Origin: Pseudomonas putida
Lineage (GTDB): Bacteria; Pseudomonadota; Gammaproteobacteria; Pseudomonadales; Pseudomonadaceae
Direction: 5' to 3'
DNA: 64,000 bases
Assembly (NCBI RefSeq): GCF_002741075.1
Contig: NZ_CP016634.1
Coordinates: 5,384,501-5,448,500, forward strand
Shown: one piece after another, positions 1 to 9,516 of the stretch
How the letters are laid out: each line of letters opens with the position of its first letter
Position numbering within the stretch: the first letter of the stretch is position 1
The notes under the pieces: model-generated
Told to the model about the DNA's origin: nothing
The model's database searches: none
Seen by the model: the letters and a program-made list of their open reading frames with translations, nothing else
Translations under genes and position numbers: made by a program

Positions 1-715
1 TGATCTGCACGGCATCGGCCAGCACCTCGGTGTTGAGCGGTTGCTCGGTATTGCGCTCCATTTCACCGATCACCCGCACCAGTTTCTTGTTGTTGATACC
101 GTAGCGCGATGCGATCTGCATGCGCTGGTGGTCTTGTCGCGGACGGATACGTCCGAGCACGAACTGCTCCGACACCTGCACCGCCAGCTCGCTGCCATGG
201 GTCTGGCCGATCAGGTCGAGCATCAGGTCGATGGACGCGGTACCACCGGCACAGGTGATGCGTCGTCGATCGATCTCGAACAGTTCCTGGGTCGCCTGCA
301 ACCTGGGGTAGCGCTCCTTGAAGGCTTCCAACGCCTCCCAATGCACGGTCGCCCGATGACCATCGAGCAACCCGGCCTCGGCCAGCACCATCGCCCCGGT
401 ATCGATGCCGCCGAGCAACACGCCCTCATGGTCCAGGCGCCGCAGCACCTGGTGCAATTGTGCGCCATAGCAGGCCAGTGGTTCGAAGCCAGCCACGATC
501 AACAGCATGCGCGCCGCCTCCCCCTCCCCCAGCACGCCATCGGCATTCACCGACATGCCGTTGCTGGCCTGCACCGCACCACCATCTAGACTCAGCACGC
601 GCCAGCGGTACAGCGGGCCGCGGAAACGGTTGGCCACGCGCAGCGGCTCCAGGGCACTGATGAAGCCCATCGCCGAAAAGCCTGGCAACAGCAAAAAGTG
701 AATGATCTCGGGCAT
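1..715 (-). CDS. cdhR: AraC-family carnitine regulator CdhR (C-terminus beyond window)
   Basis: The reverse strand is open from an ATG at 715 to the window edge, about 238 residues, so the C-terminal AraC HTH domain is mostly missing. The start MPEIIHFLLLPGFSAMGF and the segment HWEALEAF with DRRRITCAGGTASIDLML are typical of the DJ-1/PfpI-like sensor domain of GlxA-type AraC regulators, and the protein resembles GbdR at 5160-6266. It is divergent from caiX-cdhCAB, the position of CdhR in Pseudomonas, where CdhR activates carnitine catabolism. The function is inferred from family and context. Confidence 0.85.
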   Translation of the reverse strand, partial: MPEIIHFLLLPGFSAMGFISALEPLRVANRFRGPLYRWRVLSLDGGAVQASNGMSVNADGVLGEGEAARMLLIVAGFEPLACYGAQLHQVLRRLDHEGVLLGGIDTGAMVLAEAGLLDGHRATVHWEALEAFKERYPRLQATQELFEIDRRRITCAGGTASIDLMLDLIGQTHGSELAVQVSEQFVLGRIRPRQDHQRMQIASRYGINNKKLVRVIGEMERNTEQPLNTEVLADAVQI

Positions 716-735
716 TGCATGCTCCACGGGAAAAG

Positions 736-777
736 TGGTCGCTTCCGTGCAACTCTTGGTCGTCAGAGTGCGAATTT
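736..777. promoter_or_regulatory. Tandem 21-bp repeat, candidate CdhR operator
   Basis: Two direct copies of TGGTCG-N5-GTGC begin at 736 and 757, exactly 21 bp (two helical turns) apart, in the 146-bp gap between divergent cdhR and caiX. This is the geometry expected of an AraC-family dimer site. No other element in the gap looks like an operator. Assignment to CdhR is inferred from position. Confidence 0.6.
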
Positions 778-861
778 CCACCCCGCCACCAGCGTAGCGT
801 GTTCACACGGCCCGCAGAGGCCGGCCCCAATAACAATATGCACTGCCGTTGGAGAGCCACC

Positions 862-1806
862 ATGCACAGCTTCATCCGCCGCAGCTTGTTGTCCCTCGCG
901 TTGAGCAGCACCCTCGCCACTCCCCTCCTCGCCGCCGAGCCCGCCGCCTGCCAAGACGTGCGCCTGGGCGTGGTCAACTGGACCGATGTCATCGCCACCA
1001 GCGCCATGGCCCAGGTCCTGCTCGACGGGTTGGGTTACCAGACTAAGCAGACCAGCGCATCCCAGCAGATCATCTTCGCCGGTATCCGCGACAAGCGCCT
1101 GGACATGTTCCTGGGTTACTGGAACCCGATCATGACCCAGACCATCACCCCGTTCGTCCAGGCCGGGCAGGTCAAGGTCCTGGACAAGCCCAGCCTGGAA
1201 GACGCCCGGGCCACCCTGGCAGTGCCGAAGTACCTGGCCGACAAAGGCCTGAAGAGCTTCGCCGACATCCACAAGTTCGAGAAGGAACTGGGCGGCAAGA
1301 TCTACGGTATCGAGCCCGGCTCCGGGGCCAATACCCAGATCAAGGCAATGATCGCCAAGAACCAGTTCGGCCTGGGCAAGTTCCAGTTGGTCGAGTCCAG
1401 CGAGGCCGGCATGCTCGCCGCGGTCGATCGCGCCGTGCGCCGCAAGCAAGCGGTGGTGTTCTTCGGCTGGGCGCCACACCCAATGAACGTGAACCTCGAC
1501 ATGGTCTACCTGGGCGGCAGCCAGGACGCCCTGGGCCCTGACGAAGGCCGCGCCACGGTCTGGACCGTCACCGCGCCCGACTACGCCGAGCGCTGCCCCA
1601 ATGCCCACCGCCTGCTGGCCAACCTGACCTTCAGCGCCGAGGACGAGAGCCGCATGATGCAGCCGCTGCTCGACCACAAGGACCCGCTGCAGTCCGCCCG
1701 CCAGTGGCTCAAGGATCACCCCGACGACAAGGCACGCTGGCTCGAAGGCGTGACCACCTTCGACGGCAAGCCGGCGGCCGAGAACCTCAACCTCAGCGCC
1801 AACTGA
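862..1806 (+). CDS. caiX: Carnitine ABC transporter substrate-binding protein
   Basis: A 314-residue periplasmic binding protein of the OpuAC/ProX-like quaternary amine class. The start at 862 follows a GGAG ribosome site and gives a signal peptide (MHSFIRRSLLSLALSSTLATPLLAA). Repeated family motifs include LGVVNWTDV near the N-terminus, ELGGKIYGIEPGSGAN in the middle, and FFGWAPHPMN in the second lobe. It is a paralogue of CbcX at 8476. In Pseudomonas, CaiX delivers carnitine to the shared CbcWV core. It opens the cdh operon, and no dedicated permease or ATPase lies beside it, which fits that arrangement. Confidence 0.88.
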   Translation: MHSFIRRSLLSLALSSTLATPLLAAEPAACQDVRLGVVNWTDVIATSAMAQVLLDGLGYQTKQTSASQQIIFAGIRDKRLDMFLGYWNPIMTQTITPFVQAGQVKVLDKPSLEDARATLAVPKYLADKGLKSFADIHKFEKELGGKIYGIEPGSGANTQIKAMIAKNQFGLGKFQLVESSEAGMLAAVDRAVRRKQAVVFFGWAPHPMNVNLDMVYLGGSQDALGPDEGRATVWTVTAPDYAERCPNAHRLLANLTFSAEDESRMMQPLLDHKDPLQSARQWLKDHPDDKARWLEGVTTFDGKPAAENLNLSAN

Positions 1807-1810
1807 TCTA

Positions 1811-1925
1811 CCGGTTCGCGGGCTGACCCGCTCCCACACCAACACGACGCTGCGCCTGTGAAACGCGAGGTTGCCCCACGCCCCCAGGACTCACGCAGCC
1901 CCTGTGGGCGCGGGTTCATCCGCGA
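1811..1925. repeat. REP inverted pair between caiX and cdhC
   Basis: Two oppositely oriented P. putida-type REP units (TTCGCGGGCTGACCCGCTCC and, at 1904-1925, its inverted counterpart) flank a short spacer. They lie inside the cdh operon, so they may form a hairpin that separates expression of caiX from cdhCAB. Confidence 0.75.
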
Positions 1926-1971
1926 AAAGCACACCACCGACCTCACAGACATACCCTGAAGGATCCGTGCC

Positions 1972-2856
1972 ATGAACCATGACGTCATCATCACCTGTGC
2001 ACTGACCGGCGCTGGCGACACTGTCGCCAAGAGCCACCTTGTCCCGGTTACACCCAAGCAAATCGCCGAGTCCGCCATCGAAGCCGCCAAGGCCGGCGCC
2101 ACCGTGGTTCACTGTCACGTCCGCGACCCGCAGACCGGCCGCTTCAGCCGCGACGTGGCGTTGTACCGCGAAGTGATGGAGCGCATTCGCGAATCCGACG
2201 TGGATGTGATCGTCAACCTCACCGCTGGCATGGGCGGCGACCTGGAAATCGGCGCTGGCGAGAAGCCCATGGAGTTCGGCCCAGGCACCGACCTGATCGG
2301 CCCGCTGGAGCGCCTGGCGCACGTCGAGGCCTTGCTGCCGGAGATCTGCACCCTGGACTGCGGCACGCTCAACTTCGGCGATGGCAACGCCATCTACGTC
2401 TCGACCCCGAGCCAACTGCGCGCCGGCGCCAAGCGCATCACTGAACTGGGCGTGAAGGCCGAACTGGAGATCTTCGACACCGGCCACCTGTGGTTCGCCA
2501 AGCAGATGATGAAAGAAGGCCTGCTGGACGATCCGCTGTTCCAGCTGTGCCTGGGCATCCCCTGGGGCGCCCCGGCCGACACCACCACCATGAAGGCCAT
2601 GGTCGACAACCTGCCGACCGGCGTGACCTGGGCCGGTTTCGGTATCGGCCGCATGCAGATGCCCATGGCAGCCCAGGCTGTACTGCTCGGCGGCAACGTG
2701 CGGGTCGGCCTGGAGGACAACCTCTACCTGGACCGTGGCGTGCTGGCCAGCAACGGCCAGTTGGTCGAGCGCGCGGTGGAGATCATCACCCGCCTTGGCG
2801 CCCGTGTCCTGACCCCGGCCGAAGGCCGCGAAAAAATGAACCTCAAGCGCCGCTGA
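1972..2856 (+). CDS. cdhC: 3-dehydrocarnitine cleavage enzyme (BKACE / DUF849)
   Basis: A 294-residue beta-keto acid cleavage enzyme. The N-terminus [15 protein letters not shown], the metal-binding [10 protein letters not shown] motif near residue 45, and the later NLTAGMGGD and DCGTLNFGD motifs are diagnostic of the BKACE family. In carnitine catabolism the enzyme uses acetyl-CoA to split 3-dehydrocarnitine into acetoacetate and betainyl-CoA. It is 20 bp upstream of cdhA and belongs to the same operon. Confidence 0.92.
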   Translation: MNHDVIITCALTGAGDTVAKSHLVPVTPKQIAESAIEAAKAGATVVHCHVRDPQTGRFSRDVALYREVMERIRESDVDVIVNLTAGMGGDLEIGAGEKPMEFGPGTDLIGPLERLAHVEALLPEICTLDCGTLNFGDGNAIYVSTPSQLRAGAKRITELGVKAELEIFDTGHLWFAKQMMKEGLLDDPLFQLCLGIPWGAPADTTTMKAMVDNLPTGVTWAGFGIGRMQMPMAAQAVLLGGNVRVGLEDNLYLDRGVLASNGQLVERAVEIITRLGARVLTPAEGREKMNLKRR

Positions 2857-2875
2857 GCCCACCCGGAGAATTGCC

Positions 2876-3841
2876 ATGACCTTCATCACCGAGATCAAGA
2901 CCTTCGCCGCCCTGGGCAGTGGCGTGATCGGCAGCGGCTGGGTCGCCCGCGCCCTGGCCCACGGCCTGGACGTGATCGCCTGGGACCCGGCCCCCGGCGC
3001 CGAACAGGCCCTGCGCAAACGCATCGCCAACGCCTGGCCAGCCCTTGAGAAACAAGGCCTGGCACCTGGCGCCGCCCAAGACCGCCTGCGTTTTGTCAGC
3101 ACCATCGAAGAATGCGTGCGCGACGCCGATTTCATCCAGGAAAGCGCCCCGGAACGCCTGGACCTGAAGCTCGACCTGCATGCCAAGATCAGCGCCGCGG
3201 CCAAGCCCAATGCGATCATCGGCTCCAGCACTTCGGGCCTGCTGCCCAGCGAATTCTACGAGTCCGCCACGCATCCCGAGCGCTGCGTGGTCGGCCACCC
3301 GTTCAACCCGGTGTACCTGCTGCCGCTGGTGGAAATCGTCGGCGGCCAGCACACTGCTCCCGAAGCCATCGAAGCCGCCAAGACCATCTACACCGCCTTG
3401 GGCATGCGCCCACTGCATGTGCGCAAGGAGGTCCCGGGCTTCATTGCTGACCGCCTGCTCGAAGCCCTGTGGCGCGAGGCCTTGCACCTGGTCAACGACG
3501 GGGTGGCCAGCACCGGCGAGATCGACGATGCGATTCGCTTCGGCGCAGGCCTTCGCTGGTCGTTCATGGGCACCTTCCTCACCTATACCCTGGCCGGAGG
3601 CGACGCGGGCATGCGCCACTTCATGGCGCAGTTCGGCCCGGCGCTCAAGCTGCCCTGGACCTACTTGCCGGCGCCAGAACTCACCGACAAGCTGATCGAC
3701 GATGTGGTCGAGGGCACCTCGGAGCAGTTGGGTGATCGCAGCATCGCCGCGTTGGAGCGCTACCGGGATGACACCCTGCTCGCCGTGCTCGATGCGGTGA
3801 AGAACAGTAAGGCCCGCCACGGCATGGCCTTTGGCGATTGA
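2876..3841 (+). CDS. cdhA: L-carnitine dehydrogenase
   Basis: A 321-residue 3-hydroxyacyl-CoA dehydrogenase-type protein that oxidises L-carnitine to 3-dehydrocarnitine with NAD. The Rossmann fingerprint [10 protein letters not shown] is at residues 14-23, followed by the strand VIAWDPAPG. The motif [18 protein letters not shown] near residue 145 is typical of the 3HCDH fold. Length equals the Pseudomonas enzyme. The start follows GGAG, and the gene lies between cdhC and cdhB. Confidence 0.92.
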   Translation: MTFITEIKTFAALGSGVIGSGWVARALAHGLDVIAWDPAPGAEQALRKRIANAWPALEKQGLAPGAAQDRLRFVSTIEECVRDADFIQESAPERLDLKLDLHAKISAAAKPNAIIGSSTSGLLPSEFYESATHPERCVVGHPFNPVYLLPLVEIVGGQHTAPEAIEAAKTIYTALGMRPLHVRKEVPGFIADRLLEALWREALHLVNDGVASTGEIDDAIRFGAGLRWSFMGTFLTYTLAGGDAGMRHFMAQFGPALKLPWTYLPAPELTDKLIDDVVEGTSEQLGDRSIAALERYRDDTLLAVLDAVKNSKARHGMAFGD

Positions 3842-3851
3842 GGAGACGGCG

Positions 3852-4322
3852 ATGCCCGCACTGATCACCTACCGCACCCCGGTCCAGGAGGACTGGGTCG
3901 ACTACAACGGACACCTGCGCGATGCCTTCTACCTGCTGATCTTCAGCTATGCCACCGATGCGCTGATGGAGCGCATCGGCCTGGATGCCGACAGCCGTGG
4001 ACAGAGCGGCAATTCGCTGTTCACCCTGGAGGCGCACATCAACTACCTGCACGAAGTGAAGCTGGGCACCGAGGTGTGGGTGCAGACGCAGATCATCGGT
4101 TTCGATCGCAAGCGCCTGCACGTGTATCACAGCCTGCACCGGGCAGGGTTCGACGAGGCCCTGGCGGCGAGCGAGCAGATGCTCCTGCATGTGGACCTGG
4201 CGGGGCCGAAGTCGGCGCCGTTCAGTGAACGCAGCACAGCCTTGCTGCAGGGGTTGGTGGAAGTGCAACGGGACCTGCCGGCTGCGCAGTTCGTAGGGCG
4301 AGTGATGCGACTGCCCGGCTGA
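3852..4322 (+). CDS. cdhB: Betainyl-CoA thioesterase (hotdog fold)
   Basis: A 156-residue 4-hydroxybenzoyl-CoA-thioesterase-type protein. The N-terminal VQEDWVDYNGHLRDAFYL contains the YNGH motif where hotdog thioesterases carry the catalytic region. It follows cdhA by 10 bp with GGAGA as ribosome site, which favours the ATG at 3852 over an in-frame start inside cdhA. It hydrolyses betainyl-CoA to glycine betaine, which feeds GbdR-controlled catabolism. Confidence 0.88.
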   Translation: MPALITYRTPVQEDWVDYNGHLRDAFYLLIFSYATDALMERIGLDADSRGQSGNSLFTLEAHINYLHEVKLGTEVWVQTQIIGFDRKRLHVYHSLHRAGFDEALAASEQMLLHVDLAGPKSAPFSERSTALLQGLVEVQRDLPAAQFVGRVMRLPG

Positions 4323-4350
4323 ACCAACCCCTTTCTGGGGCTGCTTTGCA

Positions 4351-4421
4351 GCCCGATCGCGGGACAAGCCCGCTCCTACAGGAATTTACGCCGGCCCTGT
4401 AGGAGCGGGCTTGTCCCGCGA
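4351..4421. repeat. REP inverted pair after cdhB
   Basis: The unit CGGGACAAGCCCGCTCCTAC (4370-4379 region) and its inverse (4398-4421) form a REP doublet downstream of the cdh operon. It may also act as its transcription end. Confidence 0.8.
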
Positions 4422-4426
4422 GGGTT

Positions 4427-4701
4427 TCCCGCAGGCAAAAAATAACCCCGGAAAGCCGTGAGCATCCGGGGCCAAGAGAGCGAGCAACATCCACTTTGCA
4501 CGAGTGAGGGTGACCAAACCCTCGTTTGCCGTGAATGCGTCCAGTGTGGGGCTTGTGGGGGTGGTGGATTTAGCCGGGAACGACCTGTTCTTAGCCAAAG
4601 AAGCCATTGCGACATTCTGTCCTTGCCGCCCTGTCGGCTTGGTCAGAGAATCGGTTGCAGATCACAGCAGCACTCTCTTAGCGATAAAAGGGACAACAGC
4701 C
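4427..4701. other. Unassigned intergenic sequence
   Basis: This 275-bp stretch has overlapping open frames on both strands but none with a convincing ribosome site. A plus-strand frame from 4504 runs into the gene at 4702 without a stop, so an N-terminally longer form of that protein cannot be fully excluded. No tRNA-like or riboswitch-like structure was recognised. Confidence 0.3.
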
Positions 4702-4959
4702 ATGATGCATGCGGATTTGATTGATCAGGAAGACCTGCTGGGCCAACTGCGCTCCAGAGGCTTCGAGATTCCGGCGGGCGCCAGTGCCGAGCAGGCCTGC
4801 GAAGCCGTGGTGCGGGGGTTGACCGAGCCCAACGCACGCGCGCTCAAAGGCATGGTCGAGCAGATGTACACTGGCAGCGCCACCATCCTCCCGGCTGTGC
4901 GCCAGGCCATCGAGAAGCAGCTCCTGCCGGCCTTGGCAGAGTTCAAGAACCGCGCCTGA
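4702..4959 (+). CDS. Hypothetical protein, 85 aa
   Basis: An 85-residue protein (MMHADLIDQEDLLGQLRSRG) of unknown function. The start at 4702 has AGGGA nine bases upstream, which is better than any earlier in-frame start. The sequence looks helical and soluble, with no signal peptide or membrane segment. It sits alone between the cdh operon and gbdR, flanked by REP pairs. I do not recognise the family. Confidence 0.6.
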   Translation: MMHADLIDQEDLLGQLRSRGFEIPAGASAEQACEAVVRGLTEPNARALKGMVEQMYTGSATILPAVRQAIEKQLLPALAEFKNRA

Positions 4960-4971
4960 CGCCCAGATCCA

Positions 4972-5054
4972 TTCGCGGGTAAACCCGCTCCCACAGGACT
5001 GCGCAGGCCTTCAGGCTGGCAGGGATCCTGTGAGAGCGGGTTCACCCGCGAAAG
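4972..5054. repeat. REP inverted pair
   Basis: TTCGCGGGTAAACCCGCTCC at 4972-4991 and its inverted partner at 5033-5054 form a REP doublet between the 85-aa gene and the gbdR terminator. Confidence 0.8.
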
Positions 5055-5077
5055 GGCCGGTGCCCACAACACGAATG

Positions 5078-5120
5078 CAATGGCCCCACAGGGCTCGATG
5101 AGAACCCTGTGGGGCCATTG
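5078..5120. terminator. Strong hairpin between convergent genes
   Basis: A perfect 16-bp inverted repeat (arms 5078-5093 and 5105-5120, 11-nt loop) lies between the plus-strand 85-aa gene and the end of gbdR on the minus strand. There is no long T run, but its position suits a bidirectional terminator. Confidence 0.6.
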
Positions 5121-5159
5121 TCTACGCGCCGTTCGACGCGCATGAGCGTCGATGCGGCG

Positions 5160-6266
5160 TCAGAGCCTTACGCTGGCAAATGTCGACTCGTTGCGCGCCT
5201 GGCTCAGCGAGGCCATCGGGCCACTGTGCGGGGTCAACGCCATCGCCTGCGGAATCGGCATCATCGCCACCTGCTGCGCGGTATTGGAGCCCACGCGCTC
5301 GTCACGCGGTGGAATCCCGAAGTACTCGCGATAGCACTTGGAGAAGTGCGGCGTGGAAACGAACCCGCACACCGAAGCCACCTCGATGATCGACATCGGC
5401 GTCTGCTTGAGCAGCTGCCGTGCGCGGATCAGACGCAGCTTGAGGTAGTAGCGCGACGGTGAGCAGTGCAGGTATTTCTGGAACAGGCGCTCGAGCTGAC
5501 GACGCGATACCGACACATATACCGCCAGTTCGTCCAGATCGATCGGCTCTTCCAGGTTGGCTTCCATCAGCGCGACGATTTCCTGCAGCTTGGGCTGGTT
5601 GGTGCCGAGCATGTGCTTGAGCGGCACGCGCTGGTGATCCTGCTCGTTACGGATGCGCTCGTAGACGAACATCTCGGAGATCGCCGCCGACAGCTCACGG
5701 CCGTGATCACGGCTGATCAGGTGCAGCATCATGTCCAGCGGCGCGGTGCCGCCGGAGCTGGTGAAGCGGTTACGGTCCAAGGTGAACAGACGGGTGCTCA
5801 TGTTCACCCGTGGGAAGGCTTCCTGCATCGCTGCCAGACACTCCCAATGCACGCTGCAATCGAAGCCATCGAGCAAGCCTGCACAGGCCAGCGCCCAGCT
5901 GCCAGTACACACCGCGCCAAGGCGACGCGACTGGCGCGCCTGAGCTTGCAGCCAGGTGACGTGTTCACGGGTGACGGTGCGCTGGATACCGACACCACCG
6001 CAGACGATCACGGTGTCCATCGGTGGTGCGCTGTGCATGGCCGCATCCGGCGTGATCTGCAAACCGTCACTGGCCCAGACCTGGCCACCATCGACGGTCA
6101 GGGTGTGCCAGCGGTACAGCTCACGACCAGAGATCTGGTTGGCCATGCGCAGCGGCTCGACGGCGGAGGCGAGGGAAATCAGGGTGAAGTTATCCAGCAG
6201 GAGAAACCCGATGGACTGGGGAGCTGTGCGGTTCTGGGTTGGGTTCCCGGAGGTGTACGACGTCAT
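5160..6266 (-). CDS. gbdR: Glycine betaine-responsive AraC regulator GbdR
   Basis: A 368-residue GlxA-type regulator. The N-terminal DJ-1/PfpI-like sensor domain covers about residues 18-190 (IGFLLLDNFTLISLASAVEP, GAVCTGSWALACAGLLDG). The C-terminal AraC HTH covers about 235-335 (VSVSRRQLERLFQKYL, then VASVCGFVSTPHFSKCYR). In Pseudomonas GbdR senses glycine betaine/dimethylglycine and activates their catabolism and cbcXWV. The position next to sdaB and cbcXWV is the conserved one. Confidence 0.93.
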   Translation of the reverse strand: MTSYTSGNPTQNRTAPQSIGFLLLDNFTLISLASAVEPLRMANQISGRELYRWHTLTVDGGQVWASDGLQITPDAAMHSAPPMDTVIVCGGVGIQRTVTREHVTWLQAQARQSRRLGAVCTGSWALACAGLLDGFDCSVHWECLAAMQEAFPRVNMSTRLFTLDRNRFTSSGGTAPLDMMLHLISRDHGRELSAAISEMFVYERIRNEQDHQRVPLKHMLGTNQPKLQEIVALMEANLEEPIDLDELAVYVSVSRRQLERLFQKYLHCSPSRYYLKLRLIRARQLLKQTPMSIIEVASVCGFVSTPHFSKCYREYFGIPPRDERVGSNTAQQVAMMPIPQAMALTPHSGPMASLSQARNESTFASVRL

Positions 6267-6656
6267 CGCGATTTCTCCTCACACAATGCAGGATGTGCCT
6301 CAGGCTGGCACTGTTTTCTTGTAATGGCCCCGGTTCGTATGCAGAGGCTTTGCCAACTTCAACGCAAAGGTCGTGCCTGAAATTGAACGACCATTCAAAA
6401 AAAACCAAAAACGACGTCGCGCCAAGGCCGTCAGGGCTTTTCCTTTAGATTTGTAGGAGAACGCGAACCAGCGCGCTAGCGCCGTTGCCTGTAACCCATG
6501 AGCAGTTAAGTAGCACTTTTGGGAAGGTTGCCCAGAAGCGACATCCATAAGTGTCACCGACAACGACACCTCTGGTAGCGACAGCTGACAGCCGGTAGTG
6601 GACGGCCGATGCGCCAACAAGTGGCGCACCGACCGAAGATGGGCAAAATTGGCGCA
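6267..6656. other. gbdR upstream region
   Basis: The 390-bp gap upstream of gbdR (and downstream of sdaB) must hold the gbdR promoter. It contains a run of A residues around 6398-6406. No small ORF with a good ribosome site, no RNA gene and no clear terminator hairpin for sdaB was recognised. Confidence 0.3.
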
Positions 6657-8033
6657 TCAGCACTCGATGGCGCTGACGGCAAGGCCGCCACGGGAGGTTT
6701 CCTTGTACTTGTCGTGCATGTCGGCCCCGGTGTCACGCATGGTGCGGATCACCTGGTCGAGGGAGATGAAGTGCTCACCGTCGCCGCGCAGGGCCATCTG
6801 CACGGCGTTGATCGCCTTGACCGCGGCAATGGCGTTGCGCTCGATGCACGGCACCTGGACCAGACCACCGACCGGATCGCAAGTCAGCCCCAGGTTGTGC
6901 TCCAGGGCGATCTCAGCTGCGTTTTCCAGCTGCGGCGGGGTGGCGCCCAGAACCTCCGCCAGGCCAGCCGCGGCCATGGCGCAGGCCGAGCCGACCTCGC
7001 CCTGGCAACCGACCTCGGCACCGGAGATCGAAGCGTTCTTCTTACACAGGATGCCCACCGCAGCGGCGCCGAGGAAGAAATCCACCACGTTGGATTCATC
7101 CACCACGTCCGAGAAGCGCATGTAGTAGTGCAACACCGCCGGGATGATGCCCGCCGCGCCATTGGTAGGCGCGGTGACCATGCGGCCACCCGCGGCGTTC
7201 TCTTCATTGACGGCCAGGGCGAACAGGTTGACCCATTCCATGGCACTCATGGTCGTGCCGATCACGTTGGGCTTGCCCAGCTCCTGCAGGCTGCGGTGCA
7301 GCTTGGCGGCGCGGCGACGCACGTTGAGGCCGCCAGGCAAGGTGCCTTCGTACTTGAGGCCGTTGTTCACGCATTCCTGCATGGCGTGCCAAAGCTTGAG
7401 CAGGCCGGCGCGGATTTCTTCCTCGCTACGCCAGGCCTTTTCGTTGGCCATCATCAATTGCGACACGCGCAGGTCGTTTTGCTTGCACAGGCTCAGCAGT
7501 TCGGCCGCGCTGTTGAAACCATAGGGCAGTACTGTGTTGTCAGCGTCCAGCACACCGCTTGCAGCGTGGGCCGCATCGACCACGAAGCCGCCACCGACCG
7601 AGTAGTAGGTGTCGCGGTGCAGCTCGCCCTGCGCGCCTTCGGCGATCAGGGTCATGGCGTTGGGGTGGTACGGCAGGTTCTCGTCCAGCAGCAGCATGTC
7701 GCGGCTCCAGACGAACTCGACCGGCAGGTGGCCATCGAGCTGCAAGGTGCTGGTTTCGCGCAGTTCGGCGATACGCGGGGTGATCACCGTGGGGTCGATG
7801 GAGTCGGGCCACTCACCCATCAGGCCCATGATGGTGGCGTTGTCGGTGCCGTGGCCGACGCCGGTCGCCGACAGCGAGCCATACAACCGGACTTCCACTC
7901 GCCTGACCTGCTCCAGCTCGCCGCGCTGGCGCAGCCCTTGGACGAACAGGGCGGCGGCACGCATGGGGCCGACGGTGTGGGAGCTGGAAGGCCCTACACC
8001 GATCTTGAACAGGTCGAACACGCTGATGGCCAT
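6657..8033 (-). CDS. sdaB: L-serine ammonia-lyase, iron-sulfur type
   Basis: A 458-residue single-chain L-serine dehydratase that converts serine to pyruvate and ammonia, using a 4Fe-4S cluster. The start at 8033 gives [20 protein letters not shown], the classical family N-terminus. The cluster region has [16 protein letters not shown] and the later [16 protein letters not shown] cysteines. Betaine degradation ends in sarcosine, glycine and serine, so its location between gbdR and cbcXWV is metabolically sensible. Confidence 0.95.
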   Translation of the reverse strand: MAISVFDLFKIGVGPSSSHTVGPMRAAALFVQGLRQRGELEQVRRVEVRLYGSLSATGVGHGTDNATIMGLMGEWPDSIDPTVITPRIAELRETSTLQLDGHLPVEFVWSRDMLLLDENLPYHPNAMTLIAEGAQGELHRDTYYSVGGGFVVDAAHAASGVLDADNTVLPYGFNSAAELLSLCKQNDLRVSQLMMANEKAWRSEEEIRAGLLKLWHAMQECVNNGLKYEGTLPGGLNVRRRAAKLHRSLQELGKPNVIGTTMSAMEWVNLFALAVNEENAAGGRMVTAPTNGAAGIIPAVLHYYMRFSDVVDESNVVDFFLGAAAVGILCKKNASISGAEVGCQGEVGSACAMAAAGLAEVLGATPPQLENAAEIALEHNLGLTCDPVGGLVQVPCIERNAIAAVKAINAVQMALRGDGEHFISLDQVIRTMRDTGADMHDKYKETSRGGLAVSAIEC

Positions 8034-8270
8034 TGTCGAATCACCTCTTGATGGGCTTGTCTCCCCGCGGCATATGGCGGGTTGCGCAACTGCTAGGCTG
8101 ATACCGCGAGTTGCCGCGAATGCACGCATCATCGGGCTTTTACCCCACTACCCGCCGTCTGCAACCGACGTACTTTTGTCCAGCAACGCCGCCCGCTCCA
8201 GGCGCCCTGCGCGCCGCTTTCGAGGGGGCCGGTGACGCAAAAACCCAGGGTAGAGGGTGGAAAAATCCAT

Positions 8271-8333
8271 ATGCGACATTGCCCTTACTGGATGCGACCC
8301 GTCCTGTACTGGTTACGACCCCACCAGTAGGCG
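8271..8333 (+). promoter_or_regulatory. Tandem 21-bp half-sites, candidate GbdR operator
   Basis: Three direct half-sites start at 8271 (ATGCGAC), 8292 (ATGCGAC) and 8313 (TTACGAC), each exactly 21 bp apart. The first two units also share CC at positions 12-13 and ACTGG at their ends. They lie in the divergent sdaB-cbcX gap, about 145 bp before cbcX. Assignment to GbdR is inference from the known regulon and the AraC-like spacing. Confidence 0.6.
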
Positions 8334-8475
8334 ATTGCCGAACGCTGGGGGATTATCGAAAGCGACTCGTATTGCACGGCCTCGCATCCTGCCCTCTGCA
8401 GGCCTGGTCGACCGGAGCCTAGAGAAAGCCCGGCACCCCGCGGGAAACCCGAAGAAAAATCACAGGAGTCCATCC

Positions 8476-9423
8476 ATGAAAGGTTCACCCTCGCTCTTGC
8501 TGGTCGCGATGCTCGCAACACCCCTACTGGCTCAGGCCGTGGAGCCCGAGCAGTGTCAGACGGTTCGGTTCTCTGACGTCGGCTGGACCGACATCACCGT
8601 GACCACCGCCGTCACCAGCGTTGTACTTGAAGCCCTGGGCTACAAGACTCACACCAACATGATCTCGGTACCGGTGACCTACAAGTCGCTGGCCGCCGGC
8701 AAGGACCTGGATGTGTTCCTCGGCAACTGGATGCCGACCATGGAGAACGACATCAAGCAATACCGTGACGCCGGCACAGTCGAAACCGTGCGCGCCAACC
8801 TGGAGAACGCCAAGTACACCCTGGCCGTCCCCCAGGCGTTGTATGACAAGGGCCTCAAGGACTTCGCCGACATACCCAAGTTCAAGAACGAACTGGGCGG
8901 CAAGATCTACGGCATCGAGCCGGGCAACGACGGCAACCGCACCATCCAGAGCATGATCGACAAGAACGCCTTTGGCCTGAAGGACGCCGGCTTCAAGCTG
9001 GTGCAGTCCAGCGAGGCGGGCATGCTGTCGCAGGTGGACCGTTCGCAGAAACGCGGCGAGGCGGTGGTGTTCCTGGGCTGGGAACCGCACCCGATGAACA
9101 AGCGCTTCAAGATGCAATACCTGTCCGGCGGTGACGAGTTCTTCGGCCCCGAGTTCGGCAAGGCGACCGTCCTGACCAATACCCGCAAGGGCTATACGCA
9201 GGAATGCAGCAACGTCGGCCAACTGCTGAAGAACCTGTCGTTCTCCCTGGACATGGAAAGCACTCTCATGGGCAACGTCCTGGACGACAAGATGAAACCC
9301 GACGCAGCCGCCAAGGCGTGGCTGAAGAACAACCCGCAAGTGCTCGACACCTGGTTGGCCGGAGTGACGACCGTGGATGGCAAACCCGGGCTGGAGGCGG
9401 TCAAGGCCAAACTGACGCAATGA
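8476..9423 (+). CDS. cbcX: Choline/betaine/carnitine ABC transporter binding protein
   Basis: A 315-residue OpuAC-type periplasmic protein. The start at 8476 follows ACAGGAG and gives a signal peptide (MKGSPSLLLVAMLATPLLAQA). Motifs are parallel to CaiX: VGWTDITV, LGNWMPTMEN, ELGGKIYGIEPGNDGN and FLGWEPHPMN. It is 93 bp upstream of cbcW. In Pseudomonas, CbcX is the choline/betaine-binding subunit that uses the CbcWV core. Confidence 0.9.
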   Translation: MKGSPSLLLVAMLATPLLAQAVEPEQCQTVRFSDVGWTDITVTTAVTSVVLEALGYKTHTNMISVPVTYKSLAAGKDLDVFLGNWMPTMENDIKQYRDAGTVETVRANLENAKYTLAVPQALYDKGLKDFADIPKFKNELGGKIYGIEPGNDGNRTIQSMIDKNAFGLKDAGFKLVQSSEAGMLSQVDRSQKRGEAVVFLGWEPHPMNKRFKMQYLSGGDEFFGPEFGKATVLTNTRKGYTQECSNVGQLLKNLSFSLDMESTLMGNVLDDKMKPDAAAKAWLKNNPQVLDTWLAGVTTVDGKPGLEAVKAKLTQ

Positions 9424-9516
9424 CAACAAGGATGCAGTAGCAATTGGCACTACCTCGGGGCAGGCCAACGCCCGCCCCGGACTGATTTCAATCTTTGCAG
9501 GTGGAAGCTCGCTATC

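Noticed and set aside
763..1845. 360-aa antisense frame over caiX
   Set aside because: High-GC shadow of a clear gene on the other strand; no family resemblance.
6609..8051. 480-aa plus-strand frame over sdaB
   Set aside because: Composition typical of an antisense shadow; sdaB motifs are unmistakable on the minus strand.
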